64,000 nt of DNA from Dasypus novemcinctus (Eukaryota > Chordata > Mammalia > Cingulata > Dasypodidae): positions 57,923,087 to 57,987,086 of the forward strand of contig NC_080678.1 of NCBI RefSeq assembly GCF_030445035.2. The letters are read 5' to 3'. Shown here in pieces: positions 36,196 to 47,949 of the stretch (positions within the stretch are counted from its first letter, which is position 1; each line of letters starts with the position of its first letter). Position numbers and translations under genes: made by a program. The notes below the pieces were generated by a model. It saw nothing but the letters and a program-made list of their open reading frames with translations, had not been told where the DNA came from and searched no databases.

Positions 36196-36645
36196 TCCAG
36201 TGCTCACTTTTGTGAGATTTAGCTTTGCAGGTTCTTAGATGAAGAGGAAAGGATCCACTCCAGCTAGCTTAAGAGGAAAAGGATTTATTGAGGAATAGAA
36301 GTAACTAACAGAATCATAGGGCAGGCTAAAGACAGAGAGTTGAGACTGAGTTTCCAGGAACAACTACTCAAAGCAAACTGCAGAATCGAGCTGCTAGGCA
36401 GGTCGAGGCTGCTTCTGCATGGCCATGGAATAAGGAAGCACACATTGTAGCATCTGGAAACTGCCAGCTCAGGGCCATGCTGCCATAACTCAAACCAGCA
36501 CAAATGCCCATGCCCTTCCTCTTTCCCCAAGTGGTTTAATTCTGCGTCACAGTCTTACTTACACTAGTGCATCTGAAAGGCAGAACCTAAACTGCACCTG
36601 GAACTCTCGCCAGACGGGAGTCCAGCGTTTGTACACTAGAAGGGA
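36196..36645. other. Unidentified repeat-like block
   Basis: 'ttaagaggaaaaggatttattgagg' at the left gives the look of an antisense LTR or similar repeat, but I cannot name it. Confidence 0.3.
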
Positions 36646-37099
36646 TTAGAAAGGCTATTGAGTGAAGAACTCCGTGGTCTGCCCACCTCTCTCCTACCAA
36701 TCAGCACATTCAAAACTTAAAGAACGAAACTTATTTTGTACCCATCTGTCCTTCATCTATTCTTCTATCCATCTGCCTATCCATCCATCCATTCCATTCA
36801 CCCAACTGTTTTATTTTTTATTGCACTTTTTGTACTGTTTCTTTTTCTTTGTTAAAAATCTGTGTTTTAGAATGCATCTCTAAAAGGTAAGAATTAAGTG
36901 TAATCACAATACCATTATCACACCTAACATTGTAAACAATAACACTTCAATGTCTTGAAATAGCTAGAGAGTGTTCAAATTTCCTCAATTGTTTCATAAT
37001 TTTTAAAACAGTTTGTTTGAATCAGGTTTCAAATAACATTGGTTTTGGATTTATAACATATAGTTGATTGATATGTCTCTTAAGCATCTTTTAATCTAT

Positions 37100-37290
37100 A
37101 ACTTTCTTCTCTTCCCTTCCTTCCTCCCTCCCCCACTCCCTCCTCTCCCCTCTCCCATTCTATCGTTTCTTTCTCTGAACACTCTCCATCCCTTGTCCTC
37201 TCCTCTCTTCTCTCCTCGCTTTTCTCTCTTCCCTCTACTTCCTCTTCTTCTTGTTCTTTCTCTTCTTCTCATCTTCTCTCTCTTTCCACT
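37100..37290 (+). repeat. Polypyrimidine (CT/CCTT) tract
   Basis: This is almost pure C and T over about 190 bases within the L1 remnant. It explains the overlapping repetitive open frames on both strands. Confidence 0.85.
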
Positions 37291-37411
37291 TCCAGTTTGT
37301 TTAAGAAACTGGGTCATTTGTCTTCCAGAGTTCCCCGCAGTTGGGATTTTGCATACTGTAACCCAATAGTGTCCTTTGCTATTTTACATTGTCTTTGTTG
37401 TTGTTGTTGTT

Positions 37412-37517
37412 CTGTTTTTTTTTTTTTTTTTTCCTAAGGTATTGGGGCTGGAGATTGATTCTGGGACCTCATATTCGGGAAACTGGCTCTCAACCATTGA
37501 ACCACATTGGCTCCCCA
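37412..37517 (-). mobile_element. Short tRNA-derived SINE
   Basis: A T18 run at the left is followed by the antisense head 'ctgggacctcatattcgg' and the end 'accacattggctcccc'. It is inserted in the old L1 region. Confidence 0.7.
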
Positions 37518-37755
37518 TTCCATTGCCTTCATATTTTGTATTTCCACTGTAGGCTCTTAGATCTAGAGGACTGATCTGATATAGGTTTAATTTTTTTTGT
37601 AACAATACTTGAGAGGTGAAGTTATGTACATCCATCAGAGACACACTATGTCTGGTTGTCTCTTTTTGTGTGGATATGAGCACCCATTGATGATCCTTGC
37701 TAGATCCATTATTTCCTTCAGGGGTGCAAAACATTTGGATTCCAAGTCCGTCATT

Positions 37756-37848
37756 CCTTCTTCATTTAGTAGCTTGGATACTTCTATAATGAGAACCTGT
37801 ATCCTCTTCATTTAGTAGCTTGGATCCTTCTATAGTGAGAACCTGTAC
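37756..37848 (+). repeat. 47-bp tandem duplication
   Basis: 'ttcatttagtagcttggat' followed by 'cttctata.tgagaacctgta' occurs twice in a row with a few differences. Confidence 0.88.
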
Positions 37849-38250
37849 CCTCATCAATAATTTGGCTTTCCCAAGGTACATAGGAAAAGCAGGGTAAACT
37901 CTTGATTTCTTGACTTTTCCCCTTTATATTTCTCCAATTTTAAGAATAACACATAGGTTCCGTAGCACCTTTTAAAGGTGACCAGTGAGATTTTTTCTTA
38001 AGTATCATTAGGAATCATGGATTAAACATGTTTGATTTGCTTTAATCCATTGCAGTTCTTTTTTTATTGATGCTCAAGTTGACCCATCTTTGGTTAGTGG
38101 GACTCTATTTCTTTTAAGACAATACTAGTAGATTTGGTAACTTCTTTAAGTTCTGGTTTGGTAAAAAGTTCCAGGACCAGTTTGTGTATTTCCTGTCCCA
38201 GATTTAGAATTGGTCATTTCTCCCAGGAGCGCTGGTTCCTTGGTGAGAAA

Positions 38251-38672
38251 TGGTAATTAGAAAACACACACACACATTTTTAAAGTAATTTAAACTTCAA
38301 TTCTTTTAAGAATGAAAGGATGAAAAAGGATGTTACTGTTAGCATGGATTATATGAAATTAGCATCAAGTCTTTTAAGTCCCCTACTCTCTACGCATAAG
38401 TAAACTATTAAAAGAATTAGTGTTGCTAATGATTAACAGTTAATGGTTTAGGAGATGGGGCTTTGGGGCCAAACATTCTGGCTTGAATACAGTCTGTGTG
38501 ATTTTTTCCAGTTGCCTTTACTCTGTGTTGAGTAGTTTCTCCCTCTGTGATAGGATGTTCGGAGACACAACTTTGCTTCATAAACTGCTAATGAAGAGTG
38601 AACATGTGGAATTTTTTGAACATTAAAATAAGAATATTTTATTTTTGCCTTAGCCAACAGCTGATATAAAAC
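38251..38672. other. Intergenic DNA with a possible MIR fragment
   Basis: 38455-38590 has a weak MIR-like core. A CA run of about 12 bases lies at 38263-38275. Nothing else was recognised. Confidence 0.35.
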
Positions 38673-38685
38673 CATCAAGACTTTT

Positions 38686-39075
38686 TTTTTCTTCCCCTCC
38701 CCCCCGCAGTTGTCAGCTCTCTGTGTCCATTCGCTGTGTGTTCTTCTGTGACCGCTTCTATCCTTATCAGTGGCACCGGGAATCTGTGTTTCTTTTTGTT
38801 GAGCCATTGTGCTGTGTCAGCTCTCCCTGTGGGCGGCGCCATTCCTGGCCAGGCCACACTTTCTTTCGCGCTGGGCGGCTCTCCTCATGGGGTGCACTCC
38901 TTGCACGTGGGGCTCCCCTACGCAGGGGATACCCCTGCGTGGCAGGGCACTCCTTGCGCGCATCAGCACTGCACATGGGCCAGCTCCACATGGGTCAAGG
39001 AGGCCGGGGATGTGAACTGCGGACCTCCCATGTGGTGGGCGGATGCCCTATCCATTGGGCCAAGTCCGCTTCCCT
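38686..39075 (-). mobile_element. Long tRNA-derived SINE (DAS-III type), second copy
   Basis: The antisense long form of about 390 bases lies between perfect 13-bp duplications CATCAAGACTTTT (38673-38685 and 39076-39088). It is closely similar to 21481-21893 across the GC-rich body ('gggcggcgccattc', 'cctgcgtggcagggcact'). Confidence 0.92.
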
Positions 39076-39088
39076 CATCAAGACTTTT

Positions 39089-39717
39089 AAAGTCAACTGC
39101 GCTTTTTCCCCAGCCTTTTCCTTGGGTCATGAATTCATATATAGCTAGCAGGTGCTCCAATGGAAAAAAACCCAAATTGTGAAGAAAACAGGTGCATTTC
39201 CCTTCAGAAAAATCAAAGCTAGAGTGCATAGCTCTCAGATTTTCCCCAACTAGCCTTGAAGCAAATGACTTTACCTGTAATGGCTCAGGAAAGGACAGAC
39301 TCTCTACTTCCAAATCACCCCTATTGAAGAATACCTGCTGCTAACCAGCAAGGAGCTTGGACTGGATGCCCTCTTAGGAAGAGAAAGAGACTTCAGATCT
39401 AAAAAGTCTGGCTTCTGGGGTAGCAATATGAATGCTTCAGGCCCCCTTGCTCTGAATTCACATTCTGCCAGATAGTCCAAGAGAAAGGCAATGTTCCTGC
39501 TTAAACACAGGGCTCCGGGCTCCACCACACAAGGCACCATTTTCTTCAGGTGCGTCTGCTTTCCATGGGAACTTCTTTTCTGTCTCCTGGGTTAGGGCCA
39601 ATGGCGCCAAAGTGCTCTCAGTCATTAACAGTCATCCTTTTTTAAAGAATTTCAAACATAGCAGTCTGGTTTAATTTTTCCCTTTGTATCTAGGTAAGAC
39701 TGTTCTAGCCTGGTTTC
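39089..39717. other. Intergenic DNA, nothing recognised
   Basis: No gene or repeat could be supported between the SINE and the composite insertion. Confidence 0.4.
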
Positions 39718-39731
39718 AAAACTGTAAACAC

Positions 39732-41659
39732 TAAGCACAAATGTTACCTTGTTTGAAAACTATAGTTTCGGAATCTGTACATCAGTTTCAGGAAATATGA
39801 TATGAATAAGTTAAAAGATTATTGCTGTGGAAGGGAAAAGGTTTTATGGTGGATCTGGGGAAATACTGTATATTGTATATATGAATTTTGGTGATCTAAG
39901 ACTCTTCTGAAGCTGACATTATGTTGGGATTCACTTTACGGGAAGTTTTGGATCACAGAGTGGTTCAACAATGGCAGCGGAGGAATACTGATATGGGATG
40001 TTATTGACAGGATATATATGGTTGACAGGGAGTTATACAGGGCATATGCCCAGGGTATATGGTAATGTCTATATATACTCATAGTGGAAACAATTAAAAA
40101 CAACAGCTGGGGGGGTACTGGGCTCCTGGCTGGGGGGTCACTGTTGTGGGCCCTGGGAGAGCAGCGGCAATCCTCCAGGTGCAACGGCAAGAATTAGGAA
40201 GGAAGGAGGGCCCAACAGTGGGCTCTTGATACTAATGGCTACACTTTTGAGCCTATGCACCTGCAATAAGAACAAGGCCTAGAGTAGCATTGTGCCTGGG
40301 GGTTTCCTCCTGACAGCCTTCATGTTACTCAAATGTGGCCACTCTCACAGTCAAACTCAGCGTGTAGATGTGATGCATTCCCCCCAGCGTGGGACACGAC
40401 ACCCGGGGATGAGCCTCCCTGGCACCGAGGGATCACTACCACATACCAGCTGAAGAAGCAACTAGAAAATGACCTTGAATTAAAGATTCAATGCGAAACA
40501 GCAGAATATACCTGTCTACATATAATAACATGACTTCGGGAAGCGGTTTGACCTAATGTAAGGGGGAAATGGAAAGGAGAAATGAGATTATAAGGCTCTG
40601 AGTCTCTAAAAAAGAGTCTGGAGGTTGTCAGAAGGAATAGCCCTATGTACAACTGAACAGAGTCTAAGAGACAGATAAGGTAGATACAACCCCAGGTATT
40701 GGTTCTTTTGAGGGATAAAGAGACCCACGGGTTCTATGGTCATGGCAGAAGGGGCTCACTGCCATGACAGATGGCCCTTCTTTGGAGCTGGTGTTTCTGC
40801 GTGATGGAAATGGACTCAGAGGGGATCTCTTTTCACAAGACTTGCATGCTACTTTATTGGAATTGTAGTTGGTGCTGGGTTTAAGATATATGTAGGGGAT
40901 TTGAATCTCTGGACTGATAATATGACACCCAGGCCCAGAGCCTCAACAGACTTCAGCTCCTACACTTTGACTTATTGGACTTACTCCACTCAGCTAACAT
41001 GGAGTTGAAGAAGGTCAACCACCACAACATGGAGCCTAGAGTGTCTACAACTAGAAGCGGGAAGAGTGCATCCAGTACCCATGTGCAATCTAAGCCCTCA
41101 CTTGACATAGGTGTGCAATGGACACAACCAATCCAATGTCCACAGAGAAAATGTGGAATGGGTGTGGGAACGGTAGCCATGGGGGCTGCTGGGTGTGGGG
41201 AACGGGAGGAAGAGATGAGATGTGGAGGCGTTTTCGGGACGTGGAGTTGCCCTGGATAGTGCTTCATGGACAATTACGGGACACTGTAGATCCCCCCAGG
41301 GCCCACTGGATGGAACGTGAGAGAGTCTGGGCTATGATGTGGACCATTGACTATGGGGTGCAGTGATGCTCAGAGATGAACTTACCAGGTGCAATGGATG
41401 TATCACGATGATGGGAGAGAGTGTTGCTGTGGGGGGAGTGGGGGGCGGGGGCGGTGGGGTTGAATGGGACCTCATATATTTTTTTTAATGTAATTTAAAA
41501 AAATAAAAAAATAAATATTAAAAAAAAAAAAAAAGAGAATAGAAGCAGACACAGAAGAACACAGAGCAAACAGACAAAGAGAGCAGACAATGGGGGGAGG
41601 GGCGAAATAAATAAATCTTAAAAAGAAAAAAAAATAAAATAAAAATTATTTGAAAAAAA
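39732..41659 (+). mobile_element. Composite insertion: LINE 3' sequence joined to a SINE 3' end
   Basis: From 39732 to about 41534 the sequence is a xenarthran-type LINE 3' region ending 'gggacctcatat' plus an A-rich tail. It is followed without a break by about 95 bases of the 3' end of a long SINE ('agaagcagacacagaag', 'aataaataaatct') and a second A-rich tail. A single 14-bp duplication AAAACTGTAAACAC flanks the whole unit (39718-39731 and 41660-41673). The family matches antisense pieces at 53306-53995, 45140-45370 and 26019-26118. The open frames inside it have no known product. Confidence 0.7.
41535..41640 (+). mobile_element. 5'-truncated SINE 3' end within the composite insertion
   Basis: The segment matches the tail half of the DAS-III SINE only ('cagagcaaacagacaaagag', 'gacaatggggggagg'), with no tRNA head. 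Confidence 0.75.
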
Positions 41660-42076
41660 AAAACTGTAAACACACTAAAATTAAAACATGACATACAAAA
41701 ATAATGGAGGGGCATGAATTTGTTTACAGAAACCAATAAAGTATTCTCTAAAAAAAATTAAAAATAAAAACAATACACAGGGGCCAAATATAATGGTATG
41801 ACACAGCCAGTCACGTAGCTTATAGTCAAATCATCCCACCTCAGCCTTCCCAAAGGCTGAAGAAGATTTAGCACACTGAGGAAGCCACAGGCAGCCACTG
41901 TAAGGCCCCTTCAAGACTACGTGGTCACCAGGGTCCAAGAGTTTGAGATGGCAATGAAACCAAGACCAAGTTGTCTCATTCTGGCTGTAGAAAGCCCATG
42001 TGTTTTCTGGAATAGCGTTTCTGCCCCAACCCCTGTGCTGAGGATGTCCTCCCCCAGTTACAGTAAGGTTCAGAGA

Positions 42077-42504
42077 TTAATATTGAAAGCCATGCTTTGT
42101 TGGATATCATCAAGATTTTGTTGCAGCTCATCTTCAATCTGCCCTTCCAGGCTGGGATCAGAGCCTTGGGCTTCTTGGCAGTCTCTGGGAAAAGGTTGGC
42201 CAAACAGGTCAACTCGAATTACAAAGCTTTTTCTAGAGGAACAGGCTATAGACATTGGCAATGGTCTCTCTGTTTTTGAACCAACCGAAGCAGGCTCCGT
42301 AGCTTAAAGTCTTCATGAAGACCTCTGACAGTTCCTGTTCATCCTCTGCATTCTATTGCTGTTGCTTTTGATGTTCCAGAAGCAAATGTACTTCTGCATT
42401 TAGGAGTGTATCAATCAGCTGTCTCAAATTCTTTGACAAAGGTGAGCTAGGAGGCATCCTCCTCCACCTCGCACAGCTACAGTTTGCTGTGGGCCTGCCG
42501 CCAT
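42077..42504 (-). pseudogene. POLR2D: POLR2D processed pseudogene
   Basis: This is a retrocopy of POLR2D (RPB4), the stalk subunit of RNA polymerase II, about 142 residues. On the - strand the start at 42504 gives MAAG. Pieces in order are [40 protein letters not shown], a FPETAKKPKALIP / DPSLEGQIEDELQQNLDDIQ stretch and a final FQY with stop at 42079-42077. In-frame stops near the start and several frameshifts disable it. It has no introns. Flanking 3'UTR-like sequence probably runs leftward to about 41790. No poly(A) tail or target duplication was found, so the retroposition ends are not fixed. The identity is recalled, not searched. Confidence 0.92.
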
Positions 42505-42559
42505 GGCTGTGCCATGAGCCTGCCCCACATGGACTGTTAGATTCCCAAATCTCTTCAGT

Positions 42560-44199
42560 TCTCATCTTCTTATTGCTCACCCATGGACATTCAAATATTG
42601 TCTGGGAGAGGTTATGCCATTTTCATCTATTAATACCCTGATTAAAGTGATCTCTTCTGACTAGATAGGAGGTCACCTTGCCAGTCTTAGTGTGAATGGG
42701 CCATAGCATGCCCCCCTTTTGGGGAGGAAGATGGCTGGAAACATCTGGAAGAGACCATAGGGTTCCTCTGGACGTGTTCCTGCTGCAAGGGAGAAGGGTG
42801 GGGAAAGGAAGTCAGAATGCAGGTCCCTAGTATATGTTTTTTGTTTTCATCTGCCCAATATCTATTCCATCTTGATTTTTATTTTATTTTGGAGAACCTC
42901 CCTTCCCTCTTTAGGTATGGTCTTGTTGGAAGGGATAAGTAAATGATCTGAACTAGGCCAGTCAGATAGTGTCTCTCAGGAAGTGAATCACAAGTAAAAC
43001 AACTCGAAGACCTAAAGAAGTTGGAGTGCATTCATCTCAGTGGTGATGTCCCCAAGAGATCCAAGAGCTCCAGCTACCTAGATTCACAAAGCTGCCCTGA
43101 TTCCTGGCCTTCCTCAGCCCAGGTGTTCAGCTTTTCTTGCTGTCTTCCAATGTATTTTTCTCTCTTTCCCCCCACCCCCTTCAAGTTAGCTAGTTTGGGA
43201 CTCCTGCGGCTGGTAACCAAAGAATTCTAACATAAATCCACAAAACAAACATTTAACATGATTTGACTTGTTCTTCTCTGTAGTAGCAGAGAAATACCTA
43301 AGATACGTTACTAAATGTCCTGTCTGAAGATACTGTATCTCTAATATTTCACTTGGAACGTTGGGGCTGGTTTCTCTTCCAACTCTGTGAGGAAGTAAGC
43401 AGCCTATTGGCCTTCATCATTCTTATTTACAAACTGCTTCCCCGAAAGCTTGGATTTACAAGGGAAAAAGGAGGGGTTTGGCCTATGTCTTGCTCTCTCT
43501 GTCTTTTATGAGCTATTGTTTAATTCTTGCCTTTATATTGCACACGTTTTCCAAAAGGAGTTTAACTATTTTTCTCTTAGAAAACATTTTATTTTTCCCA
43601 TTATAAATGTGATATCGGGTCATTGTAGAAAATATCAAGGGGTAAAAAGCTGAAAACAAAACCACCCATAATCCTACCATCATATAATCACTTAACATTC
43701 CTCTATACTTTCTTACAGTCTTTATGAACACACATATAAAAATAATGTGTACTTTATAAAAATGCTATGTTACTATTTTGTAAACTTAGAAAAATCTAAT
43801 GTTTAGTGAAGGTTTTTCCATGTCATAATTTTTTCCGTAATATTGATTTAATGGCAGCATAACATTCTTACTCAATTGTATATTATTTATTACTCATATT
43901 CTTAGGTAATCTCATTCTTTTTACACATAAAAATCTGAAAATTAAAAGCACTCTTCTGTTCTGAAATTGGTATAAATATTGTCCAGTAAGATCCATAGTC
44001 CACACTAATGACCAGCATATACTCCTACTCCCTCTGGTGTGGAATGACCAGTGATAAACAAAGCAGGTGCAATCATTTGGCTCTAGGTTGTGGGCCTCAC
44101 ACAGAACTTGCCATGCTGGAAGAATTGTGGCTAAAATGACCTTCAGCCCAGCGGGCCTTCTGCAGCTTCTACCTGTGTATCAGGCTATCCCAAGGGAGA
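42560..44199. other. Intergenic DNA with a possible old LINE piece
   Basis: 43600-43930 has the look of an old interspersed repeat ('ggtttttccatgtcataat', 'taatggcagcataacattctta'), not named. The rest is unassigned. Confidence 0.4.
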
Positions 44200-44412
44200 G
44201 TTTTGTGTATAAGGCCTTTGTTATCTGTATACTTTGATCTCATCTTTGTACCAATCCCTCAAACGTATACCAATGAGAACTCTAACTCTCTTGGACTTGA
44301 CTCTGAAAGTCTTTCCTTGATAGGTTTCAGAAAGTGCTTCAGAAGTCTAAGCCAAGCAAAGTGGAAGCAAAAGGTGAAGAGATTCTGAATCTCTGTTGAA
44401 TTGTTGAATCAG
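44200..44412 (+). other. Candidate untranslated first exon of ASAH2
   Basis: The non-repetitive stretch ends in a near-perfect splice donor, AATCAG|GTAAGAAT, at 44412/44413. A TATA-like 'gtgtataagg' lies at about 44204-44213. It is 3.6 kb upstream of a coding exon that seems to be preceded by a splice acceptor, so an upstream non-coding exon is expected on this strand. There is no direct proof; the exon start is unknown and the TATA-like site may be chance. Confidence 0.3.
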
Positions 44413-44414
44413 GT

Positions 44415-45135
44415 AAGAATATTTGTTTTCTTGGATGGGAGGGAAGAAGGGATCTTGAATCAACACTGTCTCAGAGATCATGATAAAGCCAGAGAGCTAT
44501 ACCCCATTTTCTTAGTTTTGGAAATCCATTTGCCAAATTATACCTTTTGTCTCCATCTTGAAAAGCAGGGACATCAGTGTGGTAAAGATGTAGCAAGTGG
44601 CTTACTATTGCAATATTTGGGCCTCGTAACTCAGTTTGCTAGATTATGCTAGATTAAGTGGTAACCATTATGAAGTACAGAATCATTTAAGATGTAAGGA
44701 GTTTCCATTCTGCAGGCAGACAAGGCATTTGCTTCAGTGTTCAAATTCAGATTTTAATCATCAATGAGAAGCAAATAGTACTAACTTAAGTTTTAATTTC
44801 CCTGAAGGAAATGTCATTTGGGATAAAGTGGCAGTCAGCTAAGTGGGTTGAGAAGAATAATATGTTAGCGATCTTTTTGGTAGCTAAAGAGTGGTAAAAT
44901 ACATGAGCTGGTGAGAAAAGATAGAGTAAAGGAGAAAGGTAGAGTGCAGGTAAACACTATTGTTAAATCAAGTGCCTTTCTTGCTGGTGGTGGTAATCAA
45001 TTCAGCAGAGCAAAAGTAGAAAAAAAAGTCTTGGTTATACCATGTCTTTTGATACATAGTCTCCTACCATGTGACCATATTTACGTGAGCAATCATGTTG
45101 AGTTTGCAACTGTCAGTCATCCATCCATTTTTTGT
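44415..45135. other. Unassigned non-coding DNA
   Basis: No gene or repeat was recognised. The short open frames have no features. Confidence 0.35.
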
Positions 45136-45370
45136 TAAATATAGTTTTTTATTTTTTTAAAAAAGATACATAGATTACATAAATGTTACATAAAAAATAT
45201 AGGGGATTCCCATATGCCCTGTTCCCAACCCCTTCCACATTTTCCCACGTTAACAACATTCTTCATTAGTGTGGTATATTTATTACAACTGATGAACACA
45301 TTTTGGAGCATTGCCACTAACCGTGGTTTACACTTTACATTGTAGTTTACATTCTCTCCTACTATTTGGG
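45136..45370 (-). mobile_element. LINE 3' end, antisense
   Basis: It contains 'taaatgttacataaaaaata', 'attcttcattagtgtggtat' and 'cacattttggagcattgcc', the same family as 9478-9850 and 53306-53995. Confidence 0.65.
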
Positions 45371-45715
45371 CTAGTGGGAAGGCTCATAGAAACCAAAGCT
45401 TTGAGCAAGAATAAGAGATAATGGATCTGACATTTGCTCTGAAGCAGTAATTAATGAGCTCTTAAACCAATTTGGATCATCAAAGTTTCAGAGGCACAGT
45501 TTAGCTGTGTTTCTTGACTTCTGAAAAATGCCAGTGGAAGTTAGGACTAAGATATAGGCCTAAGCTGTTTTGCCCTAGATTTGAAGTTGTCCCCACTGGT
45601 GGTGATAAATGAATGAGGTAAGCCTTCCCGATAAATCAGGAAATTCAGGAAGATGTCCTCTTTTCTACTCATAGTTCAGGCTTACCTTGGAAGTGTCTAT
45701 GGATAGATTAATTTC

Positions 45716-45955
45716 TTTTACAAAAAGATTTATTTTATTTATTTCTCCCCCCCTCTTGTTGTTTGTGCTTGCTGTCTGCTCATCTTTTTTTGTTCCCTGC
45801 TTGTTGTGTTTCTCATAGTGCTTCCTTGCTGAGTCTCTTTGTTGTGTCAGCTCACTGTCTTGCTCATCTTCTTTTGGAGGCACCAGGACCTGAACCTGTG
45901 ACCTCCCATGTGGTAGGTGGGGGTGCCCAATTGCTTGAACCACATCCACTTCCCT
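45716..45955 (-). mobile_element. tRNA-derived SINE
   Basis: The antisense tail 'aaagatttattttatttatt' is at the left and the head 'gacctgaacctgtgacctcc' is at the right. The body is rich in 'cttgctgtctgctcat' repeats. Confidence 0.85.
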
Positions 45956-46470
45956 AGACTGATCTTTAAACTGAGCTCAGAGATTGCAAAAGCAAATGGC
46001 TATAAAGACCAGACAGCAAATTAGATGGATAAGGCACACTGGGTGGGAGAGTGTCAGGTTGGAGTCAGCAGCTACTAAGTTTTAGGAAACTGTTGGCTCA
46101 TGGAAACATAGGCCCATTATTGCTGTATTTTCTGAAAAATTTTAAAAGAAAATTTGAAGTATCAGATTTGTATGTAAAAATCTATCTTTCATGTTGGCAA
46201 CTAAGTCAAATTAAAAATTTTTCTGGGCCATACTAAACACATCTTTTGGCTGCCAGATGAGGATAGCAGCATCTTAGCCACATATTCCCAATTTGGGGGA
46301 AAGTCTTGAGATTCCAATCCCATTTCACAGCTCAGATGAAGAAAATGGGCTTTGAAGGCTCACCTGAAATTCCAATAATCTTTTAATAATGGCCTCATAT
46401 AAATTCCCTTTAAGAAGGAGAGGGGCACAGAGTCTTTGCTATATTTTTGTACCTAATGATAAATGCTAAA
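45956..46470. other. Unassigned non-coding DNA
   Basis: No gene or repeat could be supported. Confidence 0.35.
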
Positions 46471-46474
46471 ATTT

Positions 46475-46715
46475 TTGAGCGCTGGTTATATTCCATGGAA
46501 CAAATATTTTACTTGCATCATTTCATATTATTTTTATAGGAACTCTATGGTATTCTCAAATGACCATTATCATATCCTTGCTAACAGATTGGGAAACAGG
46601 TTTAGTGTGGGGGGAGGATTTCCCAAGGTAATTCAATAAGTGAAGGAGATGAGATTTGAACTATGAAGTCAGACTTCAGAATTCAGTTTTTAACCACTAT
46701 ATTGTACTGCTTCCT
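46475..46715 (-). mobile_element. MIR SINE, antisense
   Basis: The antisense MIR order is visible: 'catcatttcatattattttt', 'cagattgggaaacagg', 'atttgaactatgaagtcag' and 'accactatattgtactgc'. Confidence 0.65.
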
Positions 46716-47180
46716 ATGGTTTTTTAGCTTCTATAGTCCCTCTGGGTGATGACAGATTGTCCTTCTAAAACCCCTTCAAGAACCTGTAAGGATTTTTCTG
46801 CTTTTGTGGAACACAAGGACAGTTTTTATTCCCATCCTTTGATATAGGGTTTGCAAAATGTGTGGGATCCTTTTGATCACTGAGGATGGAAATTTCACTA
46901 ATGCCTGGCTTGAGATCAGAGGTGTCAGTCCCTCTTTTCATGCCATTTTCTTATGTGGTAGTAATTAAAAGTGACAAGATACAGTTTCAAGGCCAAGATT
47001 ATAGGTTTCATCTACGTGTGGACAAGTTAATTTTACTTCATCTGCAACCCCAGCCAGGCAGGTCCCAAGCACAAGCAGTGTGGGTGCATCAATCATCCTT
47101 GGTGACAGAAGCACTTCACTCCAGGTACAGATGGCACATAAACAGAATCATGTTAGGAAAGCAATATGATGTAGCCAAAG
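46716..47180. other. Unassigned non-coding DNA
   Basis: No gene or repeat was recognised. The open frame starting at 46886 runs on into the LTR and has no features. Confidence 0.35.
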
Positions 47181-47184
47181 AATG

Positions 47185-47635
47185 TGTATTAGTCAGGGTT
47201 CTCTAGGGAAACAGAATCAACAGAGATATCTGTAAAGAGTATAAGATTTTATAAAATTCTCTCACATGACCATGCGGATGTACAAGTCCAAATTCCGGAG
47301 GCAGGCTGCAAACCAAAGGCTCTGATGAAGGTCCTTGATGAGTTCCCGGGAGACATTGGCTGTCGGAAGTCAAGCTGGAAAATTCTCTCTGAATGCTGAA
47401 ATCACTTCCCCTTTTAAGGCATTTAACCGATTGGATAAAACATACTCATTGCTGAGTATGATTGCAAAGGTAATCACCTTTGTTGTTTGTAGATGTCATC
47501 AGCCATTTTTGCAATAAACTTACTAGTCACTAAAGTCCATAAATGTCCTTGTCTTGCAATTAGCCCAGTGTTTCCCTGACCAAACAACTGGGCACAATTA
47601 TCTGGTTGAGTTGACACATTAGCCTAACCATCACA
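47185..47635. mobile_element. Solo LTR of the TGTATTAGTCAGG family, copy 2
   Basis: The 451-bp unit has the same ends as 11978-12436 (TGTATTAGTCAGGG and CTAACCATCACA). The flanking 5-mers are GAATG (47180-47184) and GAATA (47636-47640), a duplication with one change. Confidence 0.7.
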
Positions 47636-47949
47636 GAATACAAATAGGTTTTACTCAGTTGCTAATAATAGATGATGACTGGTGTCTGCCAGGAGGAATA
47701 CTGTGTTGAGAAGGATTCAGAAACCACTTCTGAGCTTATCCAGTAAGTAGTAGTTCATTGGTCTTATCTGTCTTGGGTTTGGGATAAGGAGCTAGTGGCA
47801 AGTGTGCTCTGTACTTGCCAGCCCTGATATAGTCTATTAGTATGAAAAAGCTAAGACATGTTATGTTTGGGCAGCTTGAAACATGTGCATCTTAATTTGT
47901 GATTCTATCTTTTCCTTGCTCTTCTTTATTTATTCTCCCATTCCTTTTT

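Larger units (their letters stand above)
36650..38250 (-). mobile_element. Old L1 3'UTR region, antisense
   Basis: Phrases of old L1 families occur in order: 'gattgatatgtctcttaagc', 'aagaaactgggtcatttgtc', 'agatctagaggactgatctg' and 'gtctggttgtctctttttgtg'. A CT-rich stretch (about 37100-37290), a SINE and a 47-bp tandem duplication modify it. Confidence 0.68.

Noticed and set aside
37064-37369. Leu/Pro/Ser-rich open frame and its Arg/Lys-rich antisense partner
   Set aside because: Both are products of the polypyrimidine tract.
38990-39075. tRNA gene suggested by a tRNA-like head
   Set aside because: The head belongs to a SINE with target duplications and occurs in many copies in the window; no independent tRNA gene was seen.
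38723-39182. Overlapping open frames of 141-148 codons on the + strand
   Set aside because: They lie in the GC-rich body of a long SINE and recur at 21543-21857; they are not a gene family.
40953-41366. Open frames on both strands near 41 kb
   Set aside because: They lie in LINE-type 3' sequence shared with other copies in the window; no protein family was recognised.
41921-42307. 128-codon open frame on the + strand
   Set aside because: It is the antisense of the POLR2D retrocopy.
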